64,000 nucleotides of DNA from Limnoperna fortunei. Lineage: Eukaryota > Mollusca > Bivalvia > Mytilida > Modiolidae. Under the pieces are notes generated by a model. It did no database searches. It saw nothing but the letters and a program-made list of their open reading frames with translations, and was not told the DNA's origin. This document shows positions 25,201 through 40,200 of this stretch, piece after piece (positions within the stretch are counted from its first letter, which is position 1; each line of letters begins with the position of its first letter). The DNA lies in contig OX104114.1 in assembly GCA_944474755.1 (NCBI GenBank), forward strand, positions 82,322,623 to 82,386,622, given 5' to 3'. A program made the position numbers and the translations under genes.

Positions 25201-28200
25201 AAATTTTTCCTTAAAAAAAACTCACAATTCGTAAGTCTTAACAAGTCACATCTGTACTTTGTTCACAATGATACAGAACATTACTATACTAAATGTTACA
25301 CCCCGCTGCGCTCAGTGTTTTGCTTGCATTTTTTTATTATTCCATATTGTACCTTCATAGTGTTAAAATACAATTTAAAAAATTCTACGGGGGCCTCGGT
25401 GGCCGAGTGGTCAAGGTAGTTCGTCTACTATTGATCACGTGGTCTGTCAACACTGAGATTGCGGGTTCGATTCTCACTGCAGGCAGGGTGTACTCGACTC
25501 CAATCTTAATTGACAAGGATTGCCAGTTTTCCTACCGCAGGTCGGGGGTTTTCTCCGGGTACTCCGGCTTCCTCCCCCAATAAAAACTGGACGCCATGAT
25601 ATAGCTGAAAAATTGCTGAAAGTGGCGTTAAACACCATCAAACAAACAAACAAACAAAAAATTCTACACGATAACACATCCATATTTTATATTATGCCTT
25701 TGTTGTTGACAAGTTCCTAATTGTCCTTGACATTTGCTACGGGAAATTTACATAGGAAGTCAGCCATTTGACTTTCTACAGGGACCTCGCGTTGTTTTCA
25801 AAAAGATCGTCTGCTTTTGTAACGTTCAGTGGTATTCGGACAAACCGAGAGGATTTTCCCACCTTAACTGCAGACGATATTACCCAAAGGATTTTGAACA
25901 GACGACAATGAACTCCTCTTCCAAATATGCACTTCCGTTGTAATTTAGATCAAAATTTACTGTAGAAAATTGCTCTATCACAATGAAAAATCCGCCACAT
26001 TTCAAAACGCTAAATAACTGTGAAAAATAAAGTAATGAATTCAATTTACACATTTTTTTATCTACAAAAGAAGCGTAAGCTGGACACTACGCGATAAGTA
26101 GTTTTCATTTTTCACGCAAAAACAATAACAAAATACATCAACATTTAGTATAGTAAATCAACATGTGTTTCTATGGCAAACATTTCACTTCCCATTGTTT
26201 TGTTTACTTGAATTATTTACAAAACAACATTGATGTTCTTAGTTCAAGTCTGACTCGGGGCAAACTGTTCTTGGCTCTAACATTAAATGGACATTAAGTG
26301 TCAGTTTCATGTGCAAATATTGGGCGTTCTCAATACCTGCAGGATAAAAACTGGTTGCCATGTGCCAAAAATAGTATAAACCTTAAACAGCATCTTTGGT
26401 ACCTTAGATTTTTTTTCCTGTTTGCAGTTCAAAACATCATTAGGTAGAGGAAGAGCTTTTCTGAGATTTTGTTTGATGCATAACAGAATGGCAGACAGTT
26501 TGCAGGCTTGTATCGTTAATGGCAAAGCTACCAGGTAGATATTGATGATGGTTTTTTTATAATATTTAATATTTGAGATGTTGTTAATGATACTTCTAAA
26601 AGTGATGAAATAAATAAACTAGTACATGTATTCTTCACAATCTGTTATTATTCACTCATTTTTGATATTATATGTTGACTTATCAAACATAGTTCAAATG
26701 ATCCTTTTCTTAATAGCTGTTTTATTGAAAATTCCATAGATTTTTTTTAGGGGGAGGGGATGGGACATGCATTAGTAGTTATCATGAAGTCATTGGTAAC
26801 CTACATGTATCAATTTTATTCATTTTTATGTTACAATTTTGTGTGGTAACATTTTAATCATTCTATATATTGGTGAAGAAGCACAGAGTTCCAAAAATGA
26901 ATGTTTGACTTTGGAAAATTACTATGTACATATGTCAAAAATAGGTTTTCCAGACATGTTTATGGTTGATGGATGGAAATAGGGAGAAAAGCAGGGCATT
27001 GTTTCTACCAGGAGTTCAAAGACTTAAGAGAACTTCTAATTAAATTTGATATGAATTGATTGTTGTAGTAGATTAATATTGTAGGCATCCAACATAAGCA
27101 GTTGAAATCTTTTCTATTTATCTTTGTTTTTTCAGTGACTGGTTTTACCCACAATCACTATGGTTACAACAGGAAAGAAACAGTGTACTAATAAATGCTT
27201 TATATGACCTCAGTGAACTTCAGTTTGACCTTGCCCCAAGAGGGTATGACCTTGACAATGCATGGCCATCTTTTGCAAAGTAAGCTTTAAAATGTATACA
27301 CAGATTCTCAGTGGTTCAAATTAAAAAAAAACGTAATTAAGAGACCAAAGTAAAGTCATATATATGGTTCATTATAACTAGTTAGGTTTGGACTATACCT
27401 ACAGGTAGGTTGAGACTTTTCCACTGTAATTTTTTAAATCTTATAATCATATGTATAATCCTCCTATTTGTCCACATTAGTTCAGGAGGTGTGGTAACAT
27501 TTCTTTATACTGCTGTTTCATTGAGGATTTAACAGTTTTAGAGCTTAAAATAGAAACCATAATAAATGAATAACATAATTCATGTTCCCACCATCACATA
27601 AAAAAACAAAAAAACATGCTATTTAACAACACAAGTTAATTATTGCACATGAATCTTCTAAAGAATGTTTAAGAAAATGTTTAGATAAAATGTATTCTGT
27701 ATATTTACATTGCAGAAAAAATCTAGGATCAGCTTACAATTGGAATCTGTCAACCAGATCTAGAACTTCTAGTATCAGCAGCATGATAAGCATTCCTGGA
27801 CAGGTAGGAATGATTTCTCTAGAACTTCTAGTATCAGCAGCATGATAAGCATTCCTGGACAGGTAGGAATGATTTCTCTAGAACTTCTAGTGTCAGCAGC
27901 ATGATAAGCATTCCTGGACAGGTAGGAATGATTTCTCTGTATCAGCAGCATGATAAGCATTCCTGGACAGGTAGGAATGATTTCTCTGTTTGAAAATTAA
28001 GTTTGTGGATGTTTATAACTAATGAGAGCAAGTTATCAGCCAGTTAGTTAGTCTATAGGTATTGCCAGACATATCTCAGCAATCAGCAAATTTTGTCAGA
28101 GTACAACAGCTCAATATGGTAAAATAATCTAGCCAGCATGACACTATCATTCTTACAGACTTGTTGTCTATTTCTACACTTTTCACAAAATTTTTTTCTT

Positions 28201-31200
28201 TTTGAATATTCACAAAATTTAAAAAAATAACAGAAGGACTGTAACAAGTAACTGTTTCACTACTTCCAGATTTGAACTGTTGCATTCCTTGCACGGTGAA
28301 CTGTTGCATGTCCTTGGACAGCAGTTCTCAAGTTATCTTCAGCACCTTAAACCAATAATTTGACTGTTCCCTCAACATAAATTAAATACTGGTGACTATT
28401 AATGACAGGTGTCAACTCTGAGGTTGTGAGTTAGAGTCTGACTTTGGCCTGAGTTTTTCCACTCCATATTTGACAAGCAATATCAGTTTCTGCTGAAGGT
28501 CTGAGGTTGTCTGAGTATTTTTGCGTTTCCTCTTGTGTTCAATTTAGTACAATAAATAGACTAACACTTACATATCAAAGCCTCTCTCTGCCATAAAAAT
28601 GCATTTATAAAGCAAGCACAAACATAAAATGTAATTAATTGATTGAAAGACTAATAAATGAGCAAACATCAGCAAAAACAATTAAAGTAAGAGCAAATGC
28701 AAGGTTATAAACTACTGTCACATGAGAAATGATGTAGCAGGGTTGACTAGGTAATGGACTAGAACCTTATCCTGTGTATTGTACAACCACAGCAATAAAT
28801 TAAAAAAAAAAATTCCTGCACCAAAGAGCCAAACAGTATACAGATTCTTTATACAGTATTTTGAAGCAGTCACATAAAATGTCATCAAAGATACAAATGT
28901 TAATAGAATTTACCGTACTATGACAGACACGTGTTTCACATGTTATACAATGAAATGAGATGCCTTTATATGTTGGTTCTTGTTCAAGTTTTGGCAAAGG
29001 CTTATTATATCATGTTAATACAATCATAATATTGATAGCACAGTAGTAAATGTCGATGGTCAGATCTTTTGATTGATTAACAGTGTATTAACAATGTGAG
29101 TGCAAACTGGGGCCACTGTTTTGGATTCTAGTCATAACATGTAAGGATTGATATTTTCTTTAGAAAAGTTCAGTGGTTTTCACAAGGTCATCCATGTTCT
29201 CTAGTAAGAACTGGACACCACAACATACAAATGGCTAACGAATTGCAAGAAGTGTTGTAAAAGCTATTTAAAATATATAACATTGATAAAGCAGAATTTA
29301 AAAAAAAAAATTTCAATAATATTTGAATTTTTTTACTGACCACAGGAAACTTCTCCACAAAAGTTTGGACTATCTACGACACCAAGTGACATGGGTGATA
29401 TGGACCATCTTAGCCAAGATCTGTCCATGTCAGAGAGCATACGATCAGAACTTACAGATAAAATTGAGGCTCTAGAACAACAAAAATCTGTGTTTCAACA
29501 ATCTGTGGCTCACACACAAGGGGAGTTAGAAGTTTTACACCAGCAGCTTGCAGACTTTAAATCTCAGAACCAAAATCTCACCAAAGACCATTCAGAGTTA
29601 AAACAAAGGTATAGAATTATATTACAGTGATGTTCTTAGTGTTTACTGTATTGCACAGACAGTACGCCATTTAATAATGTAATTTGACAATGCTCCAGGA
29701 TAAGCATTTAAGTTGTTTTAGCACAGTGCATATCTGGTTATTATTCTTACATAAATGGCAAACCAAATGTTTTTTTCCAGGGTTAAAAATGTCTGAAATG
29801 GATATAAAGAATTTGCAAACCTGTAATGTTGAAAAATGTCTGAAATGAAAGTTTGCAGACCCCACAATGTTAATTCAAGATAATTTAATGCTTATTTCTG
29901 TAAAATAAACATTATGCTGTCTTAAAATTTATTATGCAAGCCATTACAGCATTCTTGTTTTAAAAAATACAAATTTTAAACTAGAAGAAAAGGATTTTTA
30001 AACAAGAGAAATTTTGCATTTGCTTTCATCATAGGTATGACAAATTAGCCTTAGAACAGGGAACTAGACAAAAAGAATGGGAGTTAAAAGAAAATGAACT
30101 GAAACAACAGAAGGATGAAATAGAAAAACTGTTTGAACAAGTGATTGTGCTGGAAGATAAAATATCAAATCAAGGGGAGGCAATCACTGAATTAGAAAAA
30201 CAAAAGACGGAATTACAGTTTGAGGTTTGTAATTATCTCCCTTGAAACAAATCTACCCTTGAATACAATGTCTTTTAATGTACAGAATAAAACAGCCCTT
30301 ATTCTTCCACCCTGTATTTGTTTTGTTTTTTTGCTTAAATAAGGTTTAATGTCAGTAGGAATTCAGTGACAAACTTGAATGGGCTATCAAACACTGTTCA
30401 AGCTATTTTGATGAATTGACCTGTCTGTCACTAATTTCCATATTTATTTGCGTTCTTTTTTGCCAGAAGGCAATTGGTCTTGGTCACATTATTGAAGCCA
30501 GTAAATTTTTGTAGTAATAGTTTTTTTATGATGTTTCATATTCATTTCTTATCAAACTGATTATTACACAGGTTTGTTTTTTTCAAGAAATTGGAGTTGA
30601 CGAAAAACTAATTTTAGAGAAGTGTGTAGTGTTCAAACGATTTAACTTATCTACTGTGAGTTGTGACCATATGTATTAACTGTCTTCCTTTGGCACAACC
30701 ACTGTTTTCAATGGAACAGCGCAGAAGTAAATTCACACTGCATAAAAATTCATATAGTTTCATTTCTAGTCACAAACATGGTGCAACATGTAAAGTTAAA
30801 ACAAAATGGTGATTAAAACTTATATAAGAGTTTTTAAAAGGGAACAGTACAATAATCACTGCAATGTAGAGCAGAGGACAAAGTAATACTAGGTACCAGT
30901 CCATCTGTTTTATCATCACAAGAGCTCTCTTGCCTACATTTATTATAATTTTAATTTGGAGTAGGCATTGCCAAGATGCGAGCACATACAATATAGTCCT
31001 TCATTATCAATATATAATGTGCATTTCATAATTGACGTTACTTCGGAAAACCCTGAAAGTGTCTCTAAATTCCAGTGGTCACGTGAAGTCTTTCTTTGCC
31101 GGTGACGTCACTTGAAATGTAATTTGATTGTCAGTTTTTAAAGATCGATTTAGAGATTGCAAAAAAATAGAATGAAATTTTTGTTGTTAATTTTAAATAT

Positions 31201-34200
31201 AACATTTATTTTTTATTGATGTCAACTTTATTTTGAAGTCTTTCTTAAAATTATTTTTAGTACTTTTCTTAATTCACTTTGTTTCAGTTTTTTGACGATA
31301 TCAACTTCCGGACGAAAAAAAAATTAATATCAGCATTAAGCAGACTTTGTATGTGATTTCATTTTGATCACATGGTACGTAATTGTGGGCACATTCAGGT
31401 CGCTATTAAATTTTTGAAAGGTCTATATACACAATGTCTCATAAAAGTTAAAAAAACTAACTGAACTAGAGTTGTTTCTCTTGTAAATTATATTATAAAT
31501 TAGATTGTAAAATTGTATGTGTGGCTGTGGGAAGGATAAGAACACTTTTCTATTTGTCTTATGTAATTTTGTTTTTGTTTATTTATCAGGTTAAAACTTT
31601 GAATCAGACTATTGAATCAAACAAGGAAACAATCACGAGAAAAGAAGATGAAATTACTACAATGACAGAAAAATTAGTTAAACAAGAAGGAAAGAATGAA
31701 GAACTGTTGAATAAAATTGAAACTATGCTCATGAATAAAAACAGTGAGGCTAATAGTCAGCTGGACTCTGTGGGCAAATTGCAGGAATCTTTAATGACAT
31801 TGAAAGAACTAGAATCACAAAATTTAAGATTAAATTCTCAAAATGAAGAGATGATTAGGAAAAACCAATTATTACAACAAAGTTTAGATGAAAAATGTTT
31901 AGTTTTAAAATCACTAGAAAAAGAGAAACAGCAAAATTCCACACATTGTAAAAATCTTGAATCTGAAGTAGAGAAATTGAAATTAAAGGATTCTGAACAA
32001 GTGAGTAAAATAAGCAGTTTAGAGGTAGAGCTACAGGCAGTGTCTGCAAAACTCAGTAACAGTTTGTCTGATCATGAAAGTTTTGTATCAAAACTTAATG
32101 ATGAGATTAAGGATTTGAAATCTATTCAGACAGATCTTGAAGACAAGTTAAAAAGAAAAAATCAACATTTTGAAAATTTAATAATAGAAAAGAATAATTT
32201 AGAATGTGAAAAACTGCAAGTGGATAATACTCTTAGACAAATTTGTGATGAAATGAAAACTTTAAAAATGGAAATGGAAAATACGGATGAATCACATAAT
32301 AAAACCATAGCAACCCATAATATTGTTATGAAAGAGAAAGAAGAAATTATAAAATCACTAGAGGAAAAATATAAGGAACAGGAAAGTAAAAAAGAAATGT
32401 TACAAAATGATGTGAGTGCAAAGATAGAAGAGCTTCAAAAAATGAAAAAGGATGTAAAAGAATTAGAGAACCAAAAACACAGTTTGGAAAGTAGATGTTT
32501 GAATTTAGATAAAGATTTGTCAACGTTAAAGGAATGCCAGGAAATAGAGAAAGGAAGTTCTGAAGAAATAAAGGAGAAGTTGGAAGAAAAGATGAAATTA
32601 GTAAAAAAGTTAGAAATTCAAATGGCTGAAGCAAAGATTTTATTGGAAATAATGATATCTGGGGAGAGAATATCAGAAAATATAGAGGTAATGAATATCT
32701 TTGTGTTAATAATTGGGAATGGTTAGTTAACCTGACTGAAGTCTGGGTTAGCTATTTCAATTTGGTATGTTTTATAACTTGGTAAATATGATAAACTAGT
32801 ATGTGAGAATGTCTACAAAAATTCCTTATGTCGCCTTTTTTGGACAACATGCAATGGAAATCCTTCTTCAGATTGCATGAAATTTAAGAAATCTCAGAAA
32901 ATGGTTGTCCTAAGCGTTATTTAGTTTAAAGTTTTTTACGTTTCATACTGCAATTTGTTTGCCCATGTTTAATATTTGCTTTTATTCCCTAGAATTTTTC
33001 TGGACATAACTAACTCTTTACAAATATTGGCTTTAAAAGAGATAGATAATTATATAGAATAATAATATATTTATTGACCTCAGACAAGTGATATTTACTG
33101 AAGACAAAGCATGTAATTAACAAATTAAAACATGGAATACCTGTCTATACTCTTCATACAACAACCTGTAAATTCCTTTTGCGAGTACTAGTATCTGACT
33201 TTCTGGACATGTTTATATGTGTTTGTTTTCTTGTAGATCCCAGAAGTTCTTCAGAACAGTGATATAGGAGGTGTATTATGCAGTATGATCAGTCAGTGCC
33301 ATTCTGATAGTAAAACCAAATCAGAAATAACAAAAGTCAATGAAGAACTTAGGACTAATTCTTCACTTTTACAAAAGAATCTTGATGAAAAGGGGAGACA
33401 ATTCAGTGATTTGAAGTCTTCTTTTGACAGTTTGCAAACTAGTAAAACTGTGATGGAACAGAAATATGTGGTAAATGAGAGAACTTTACAGTCTGAAATA
33501 AAAGAATTAAAGGAAGATAATTCTCAGCTTGAGTGTAGAATTAAGGAACTAAGTAAAGAAAATGAAGATTTAGGAAAACAGAATGCAAAAATTGAAAAAC
33601 AAAATTCGGAACAGTCAGAAGCTTTAATGAAATCTGCTCAAACAGTTGAAAAATTAGAAGAAAGTGTTATGGCTTTAAAAGATAAATTATTAAGTTCAGA
33701 GGAAGTCTTAAGCAAATTGCAATCAGACAATCAGATACTACAGGAGAGTATAGTTGTTAAGGATACTTCAATAGCTGAACTTAGAGAAAAATCACTGTAT
33801 ACTGAAGACGTGCTGAGACAGAATTCAGAGAAGATAGAGAAAGAAGTTGATCTTTCAGTGAAACTTAAGGCAGAGTTAAATGAAAAAGATCAGTCAATCC
33901 AGAGGATAAAGGAACAAGTTTTACAACTTAAAAATGAAGTTGAAAGTAGTCACATAACTGAGGGAAATCTAAAAACCCAAAATGAAAGACTGGAAAGTAA
34001 TAATAGGGACTTATTAGATAAAATTACTGCTTTGCAACAAAGTGTCGACAAAAAAACTGAAGAAGTAAAATTTGGGTTAGAGAAGATTGAAAGTACATAT
34101 AAAGAAAAGGTTACTTTGGAACAAAAATTGAAAGATTCCAAAGAAAAGCAGTTTGATCTTGAACAAAAATTAAATAACAATAAAAAAGAGCAAGAAAGTT

Positions 34201-37200
34201 CACAAAAAGAAAATCAACAGCTGCTGGCTAAAGTAGAAGTAGAACGTCATAATTTGAAACAACATTTAGAAGATGCTATTAAGGATATTGAATCTATTAA
34301 GCACCAGTTAACAGAAACATCAACTGAACTTAGTATTGCCTACACAGAAAAAGAACGATTAGAGTCAGAGAAAAATGACCTGGTTGTGAAACAGGAAAAA
34401 CTATTAGGTGATATTGAGAAGTTAAGAAATGAAAATAATATTTTGTTATCAGATGTGGAAAACATCCAAGAAAAAGTAACTGATTTTTCAGAAAAATGTT
34501 CTGATTTAGAGGAAAAATTAAGAAATTCTGAATTTGAAAATGACTCTCTTAAAAAGAAAGTTTTAGATCTCGAAAATGAAATAAATAAACTTTCCTTAGT
34601 AAAAGTTGAATTTGAGAGCAAGCTGGAGAGTTCACAAGAACAGTTAAGCAAAATAAATGAAACAACAGAACAATTAGAAGCAGCTAAGAAAATAATTGTT
34701 GAAGAAAAAAATAATTTGGAATCTAAACTTAAAGACGTTCAAAAAGAACTTTTATTTACATCAAATCAACTTCAGGAAGAACACATTGCTAAGGAAAATG
34801 TAGAGAAAGAGCTTTATCAGCTAAAGTTAGATATTGAAAGCAGTAAATACACTGCTGAATCTGATCTGGAGCGGTTAACTAATGAACATGAACAGGAAGT
34901 AGAAACTCTTAGACAGGAAGTGACTGCATTACAGTTCCAACTGAGTTCTGAACAAATTAAATATGAACAGACAGTTCAGGTATGTTTATTTATTTATTTT
35001 TAAGCCTTTAATTCCAAACGGCAACAATTTGTGAGCCTTGTTTGTTTATAATTTTCTTTGTTGTTTTTCTTGTTATTGGTTGGTTGTCAGATTGTAATGG
35101 AACTTGGCATCATTACATTATAGATTTTAAATAATCTTATTATATAGATAAAGATGATATATCGAATTTTCCGAGTGACAGAAATCACGGTAAATCACAT
35201 GTGAAAATTATCGTTTATTTTCACTCTCTGGTTTTTTCCCGCCAAAAATGTCAGTTGGTTTTGTACTATACAGATATTCATCCGCCGTTCATAAAATTTA
35301 GGATTAAGCATTAAAATTTTACGAAAACAATTTTGATCTATATAATAAATAGGATAATCAATTAGGCATCGTGAATATCCAAAATATGATCACTCGTGCC
35401 GCATAAAGCATAAGATTAAACCCGTGCCCGGAACATGTGATCATAGTTTGATATTCACTCCGCCCAATTAATTATCCTATAATGACTGCTGGAAAGACAT
35501 TATCAGTGCTACTAGTACTTACATGAAGTATTAAATAATAATAGAGTCAAGTTCGACCCTCATTGCAGGCAGGATGCACTCGAATCTCATCTTAAATGAC
35601 AAGGATTGCCAGTTTTCTCACTGATGGTCAGGTTTTCTCTGGGTACTCAGGCTTCCAACCCCAATAAAACTGGACACCATGATAAACCTGAAAAATTGCT
35701 GAAAGTGGCATTTAACAACATTCAAACAAACAAAAGAAAACAAATATTAGAGTCAAACAGGAGTACAGTCATGTGTGAATTCCATCCTTGTTAACTTAAA
35801 GGTTATCATAAAGGTCAATTCTTAGATTACAGGACTATTTTACCTCTGTCAATGGTGTAGTTAAAAATGTCCTATATAGGATGATCTGCAAACATTTTAT
35901 TTTTCAGGATGTATATGTTTACAGAGAAAATAAAACAACATGTTTCTTGAAATATTCTGATTATTGCATTGTTTGTAATGTATCTGTATGCTTGTGATTT
36001 ATCACAGTTGATTCTACTGGAGGTTCAGTATACTTAATCCCTTGACCCCTAACTTTGTATATTCCACCTATAAAAGTTGGGGGACACACAGCTTTTCAAT
36101 CTGTTCATTCCCCTGTCCCACCTCAGGTTTTACCTTTGCATTAAAGCTTTTTTTTTGTAAAGATGAATTCACATCTTCACGAAACTTAGTAAACAGTTAT
36201 CACATGATGAGATCTCATCATTGGCAAAAATTCCTTAGGGCTGTGCCAAATATTTTATGCTTAATTGAACTTAGAAAAAGGAGAGGCATTTACCAATGTG
36301 TGCCAGCAGGATATCAGTGTCATTGAACACACTTTCTTATTATTTAGTTTTTCATTTAGACATTTTCAGAGCAAGACTTTAACATCACTGAAATGAAAGA
36401 AAAGTTATCCGAACAGGAATCATTGATAGAACAATTAGAGCTTGAAATGTCAGAGGTCAGGTCATCAAGGTCATTGGAACAAAGTCAACAACAACAAGAG
36501 GTTAGCTATTTTGTTATGATAACAAAGGTATCATAAATTAAACATTGCATCAAATTCATTGATTTAGCAGAATAAAATAATTCTCCATGATTGTTACTGT
36601 TGCCGACTTTATTTCACATGTATGTTGTCACACATATTTTATGGCAATTAATTGCTTCAGTTTTATTTCTGTACCATTTATATTTGAAAATTAAGAGCAT
36701 GTATGAAGAAATTCTATACCTAACAAGATTAAAAAGAAATCAAATCTTGGGCAGTTTACAGTTTTATATACATGTAGTATATGTCATGTCCTATAATACT
36801 GTTTGCTGAATATCTGGAAAAAAATCTATATGTATTGAACTGTTAATTGGGAACAATTTTTAGAAATTAGTAACAAACAGTATGTTCCTTTTATTAAAAC
36901 TAATTCTTATTCAAAAAAGGAATAGTTAATGGTGTAACATAGTCAAGGTGGATGTTTAAATCTTTGCTAATTCTATTGGGTAAAAATCTGTTGTGTCAAG
37001 CTGGATTCCACACCACCAGCAGTACACAATCAATTAGTATAATTACAGTAAAATCTGCATTTGTACCAAAAATGTTGTAAAAATACAAACAAATCTCAGT
37101 TCCAAGAAATTTTTGTTTGAGTACTCATGATTCCAAGATTCCAAATTATTCAGTTTGGCTTGAAGATGCCTTGTTCCCCAGCACCATAAGATTACCATTG

Positions 37201-40200
37201 TAAATTATAATTTTCCCTATTTATATTCAGACATAAGTTTTTTTCTCATTAAATACAGATTCTGGTTGTTTTTATCTATATTTCACAATTTATCAGTCAC
37301 ACTTCCTGTACATTCATTTCTGTAAATTTTCTCTGGTCACCAAAATCATGTTTAGCTATTATAAATGTTGAGATTTTATTGTCTTATGGTTAAAGTTAAG
37401 CATACATTATCCCAAACCTTATACCTCGTGTACTGACACACACTGATCAATAGAAGGTAATTCTATCTAGGGGCCTCAGTGGCCCATAGGTTACTGTAGT
37501 CACCTACCGTTGATCACTTGTGGTCAACACTGCAGTTGCAAGCTCCATCCCTACTTTGATTTTGGTTTATTTGTTTGATGGTGTTTAATGCCAATTTCAA
37601 CAATTTTTCAGCTATATTATGGTGTCCAGTTTAGTTTTTATTGGGGGAGGAAGCCGGAGTACCCGGAGAAAACCCAAGAACTGTCAATTAAGATTGGAGT
37701 CGAGTCCCTACTTTGGGCATGGTGTTATAGACTCCAGCCTTATATAACAAGGATGGGCAATTTTCCTATTGAATGTTTAGGGCCCTCAGTGGTATCTTTA
37801 GTTCCTTCCCCACTGATAAAGCTGATTGCTTAAAGTGGGATAAAACACCATCCATACAATATATAGATTACTCTTTCCTTGTGGGTAACTAACTTTGTCA
37901 CTGTTATATATTTGATATGATTACAGTTAGAAGAACTCAGAAAGTATATTGCTGGTATTGAAGAAGAGAAAACAGATGTGGATTCAAAGTTAAAGCAGGT
38001 ATGATAATAATGAACAATTGGACACAGTACATAACTGCTTCATAATGTCTGTTCAGAAATTACCTGAAAAGGTCAAGGTCTTAAATTGTTGGTTTAAATT
38101 ACTTAATTTGTTATTATATTCTGTAATCTCAATTAATAGAAGGAAATAAGTTGATAAATGTGGAGATGTAGAGGTGTGTGATATTTTTGGTTCTTCTCAG
38201 TTTTCTTTGTCTGCCTTTTCTGTAAATCATCAGATCTTCTCTACTGTTAGGAAGTAAAAAAAACACTGTTTAAGAAATTGACAGGATGTAGAAATTATGT
38301 CGAAAGATTAAATTTCAAAATTATTTTATTATTCATAGATGCAGGTATTTTGACTTAAAACACTCTGTACTTTGGAAGCTTAGCTTTTTATTTGCTTCCC
38401 TCAATGTGTGCTTGCTTAGAAATTTTATTTTTGTAAAATTGCTTAATGCTTTAATTTTTTAACATAATATAGTAACATAAAAACAATTCGTTAGGAAAAA
38501 TAAAATACTTTGTTTTGATTGTCTCTGAAATGTGTTAAGATAGCGATTTACCAGTATATATAAAAAGAAAAACAACACTGCAGCATTTAAAGGTTCGTTT
38601 TTGGACATTTATTGGTAAGAAGCTTTTGCAGTAACCACTTGTATTGTTTTCAGATTTCTAAGGAACTTGAAAATGAAAAGTTGTCAGTTGTTTCTCTGCA
38701 GGTAATTCTGTGTATATCTTTACAAAGCACAATATGCCTTATTGCAGAAAATTGTTCTCCTAGTTCTTTGATTACTCCTATCATAGGAGCACTCTTTTGC
38801 CATTATGCTTTTCTTTTTTAAATCGGGCATCACAAGAAATATAATTTAAAAGGTTTTATTTATCTAAACTTTCTTTAAATGCTTTTCAGATAAACTTTTA
38901 CAATACAGATTAATTCACATGAGTTGTAATGCAAATCCTTGTAAATCTATGTGTATATTTGTAAGAAGATTTTAAAGTTTTGAAGGTTTTTGAGGAACCA
39001 AGAGAGGTGATTGATTGTCAGAAATTGTCTCCCTTTGTCTTTGTTATCTAAAAATGTTTTTTTTATATGGAAGATAACCTTTACATTATCATTGAAACAG
39101 CAAAAAATCTCCTAGAGCTTAATGTCCAGTTTAAAATATTTTTTTACAAAAATAAGCTATTTTGCAAATGAATTCTAATATGTTTTCTGTTCGCAAAAAA
39201 TATCTTCGAACCTAATTTTAATTTCTATTTTATTGCATAGCACTCTTAAATGTTCAAAATGTCATGATTTTAGCAACTTTCATTGGTTGAAATTGACATA
39301 CAAATATCATTTAATACTGGAATAGCATACGAGTATTAAGCAAAATTATGTACATTTGTACTTCCATCACCTCTCAGAGTCAAAAAAAATGCACAGGCAA
39401 CATCTATCCATTAAACTGATCTGTATAACATTAAAAGTACATTTATTAAATAAAATGGACTTTTCAAATCTTTATTTTTGCTATGCAACAATGTAACAGA
39501 GGATGCTAATATTGTTGATACATGTAACAGGGATTTTTGATTGGTTGTTAGTTTTTATGCCCCCGCGACGACATGTCGGGGGGCATTAAGTTTTACTCAT
39601 GTCCGTCCGTCCGTACGTACGTACGTCCGAACAAATTTCCGTCAAGCTTTTCTCAGAAACCGTACATGAGAACAATTTTAAATTTGGCAGAGTGGTTCAG
39701 TATCACAAGTTGTACGTCCTAAGCGAATTTCAGACCTGTCGGACAACTACTTCCTGTTTGGGACTTCATTTGTACGTAAATACGTCCGTCTGTATGTACA
39801 AATTTCCATCAAGCTTTTCTCAGAAACCGTACATGAGAACAATTTGAAATTTGGCAGGGTTGTTCAGTATCACAAGTTGTATGTCCTAAGCGACTTTCAG
39901 ACCTGTCGGACAACTACTTCCTGTTTGGGACTTACTTTAGCGGGGGCATCAGTGTCCCATGGACACATTCTTCAATTATTATATATTCTTTCTTTTACCT
40001 TCTTCTTTGCTTAATATTATAATTTTTATGTGCACTTTTGATTTTTTAACACTCAAGATATGATAATAAATTTGTGTATGAAAGTAACATTTGGGGGTCT
40101 AAACATTTTATTGAAGATATTTCTTTGCAAACATATGGATATGAGGTGATGTTTTATTTTCTGAAAAAGTAGGTAGTAATTAATCATGAAAGCTCACAGT

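Noticed and set aside
34340..34651. Minus-strand Ser/Phe-rich frames of 76-103 residues inside 32347-34651
   Set aside because: Antisense shadows of the Glu/Lys-rich FYCO1 coiled-coil exons.
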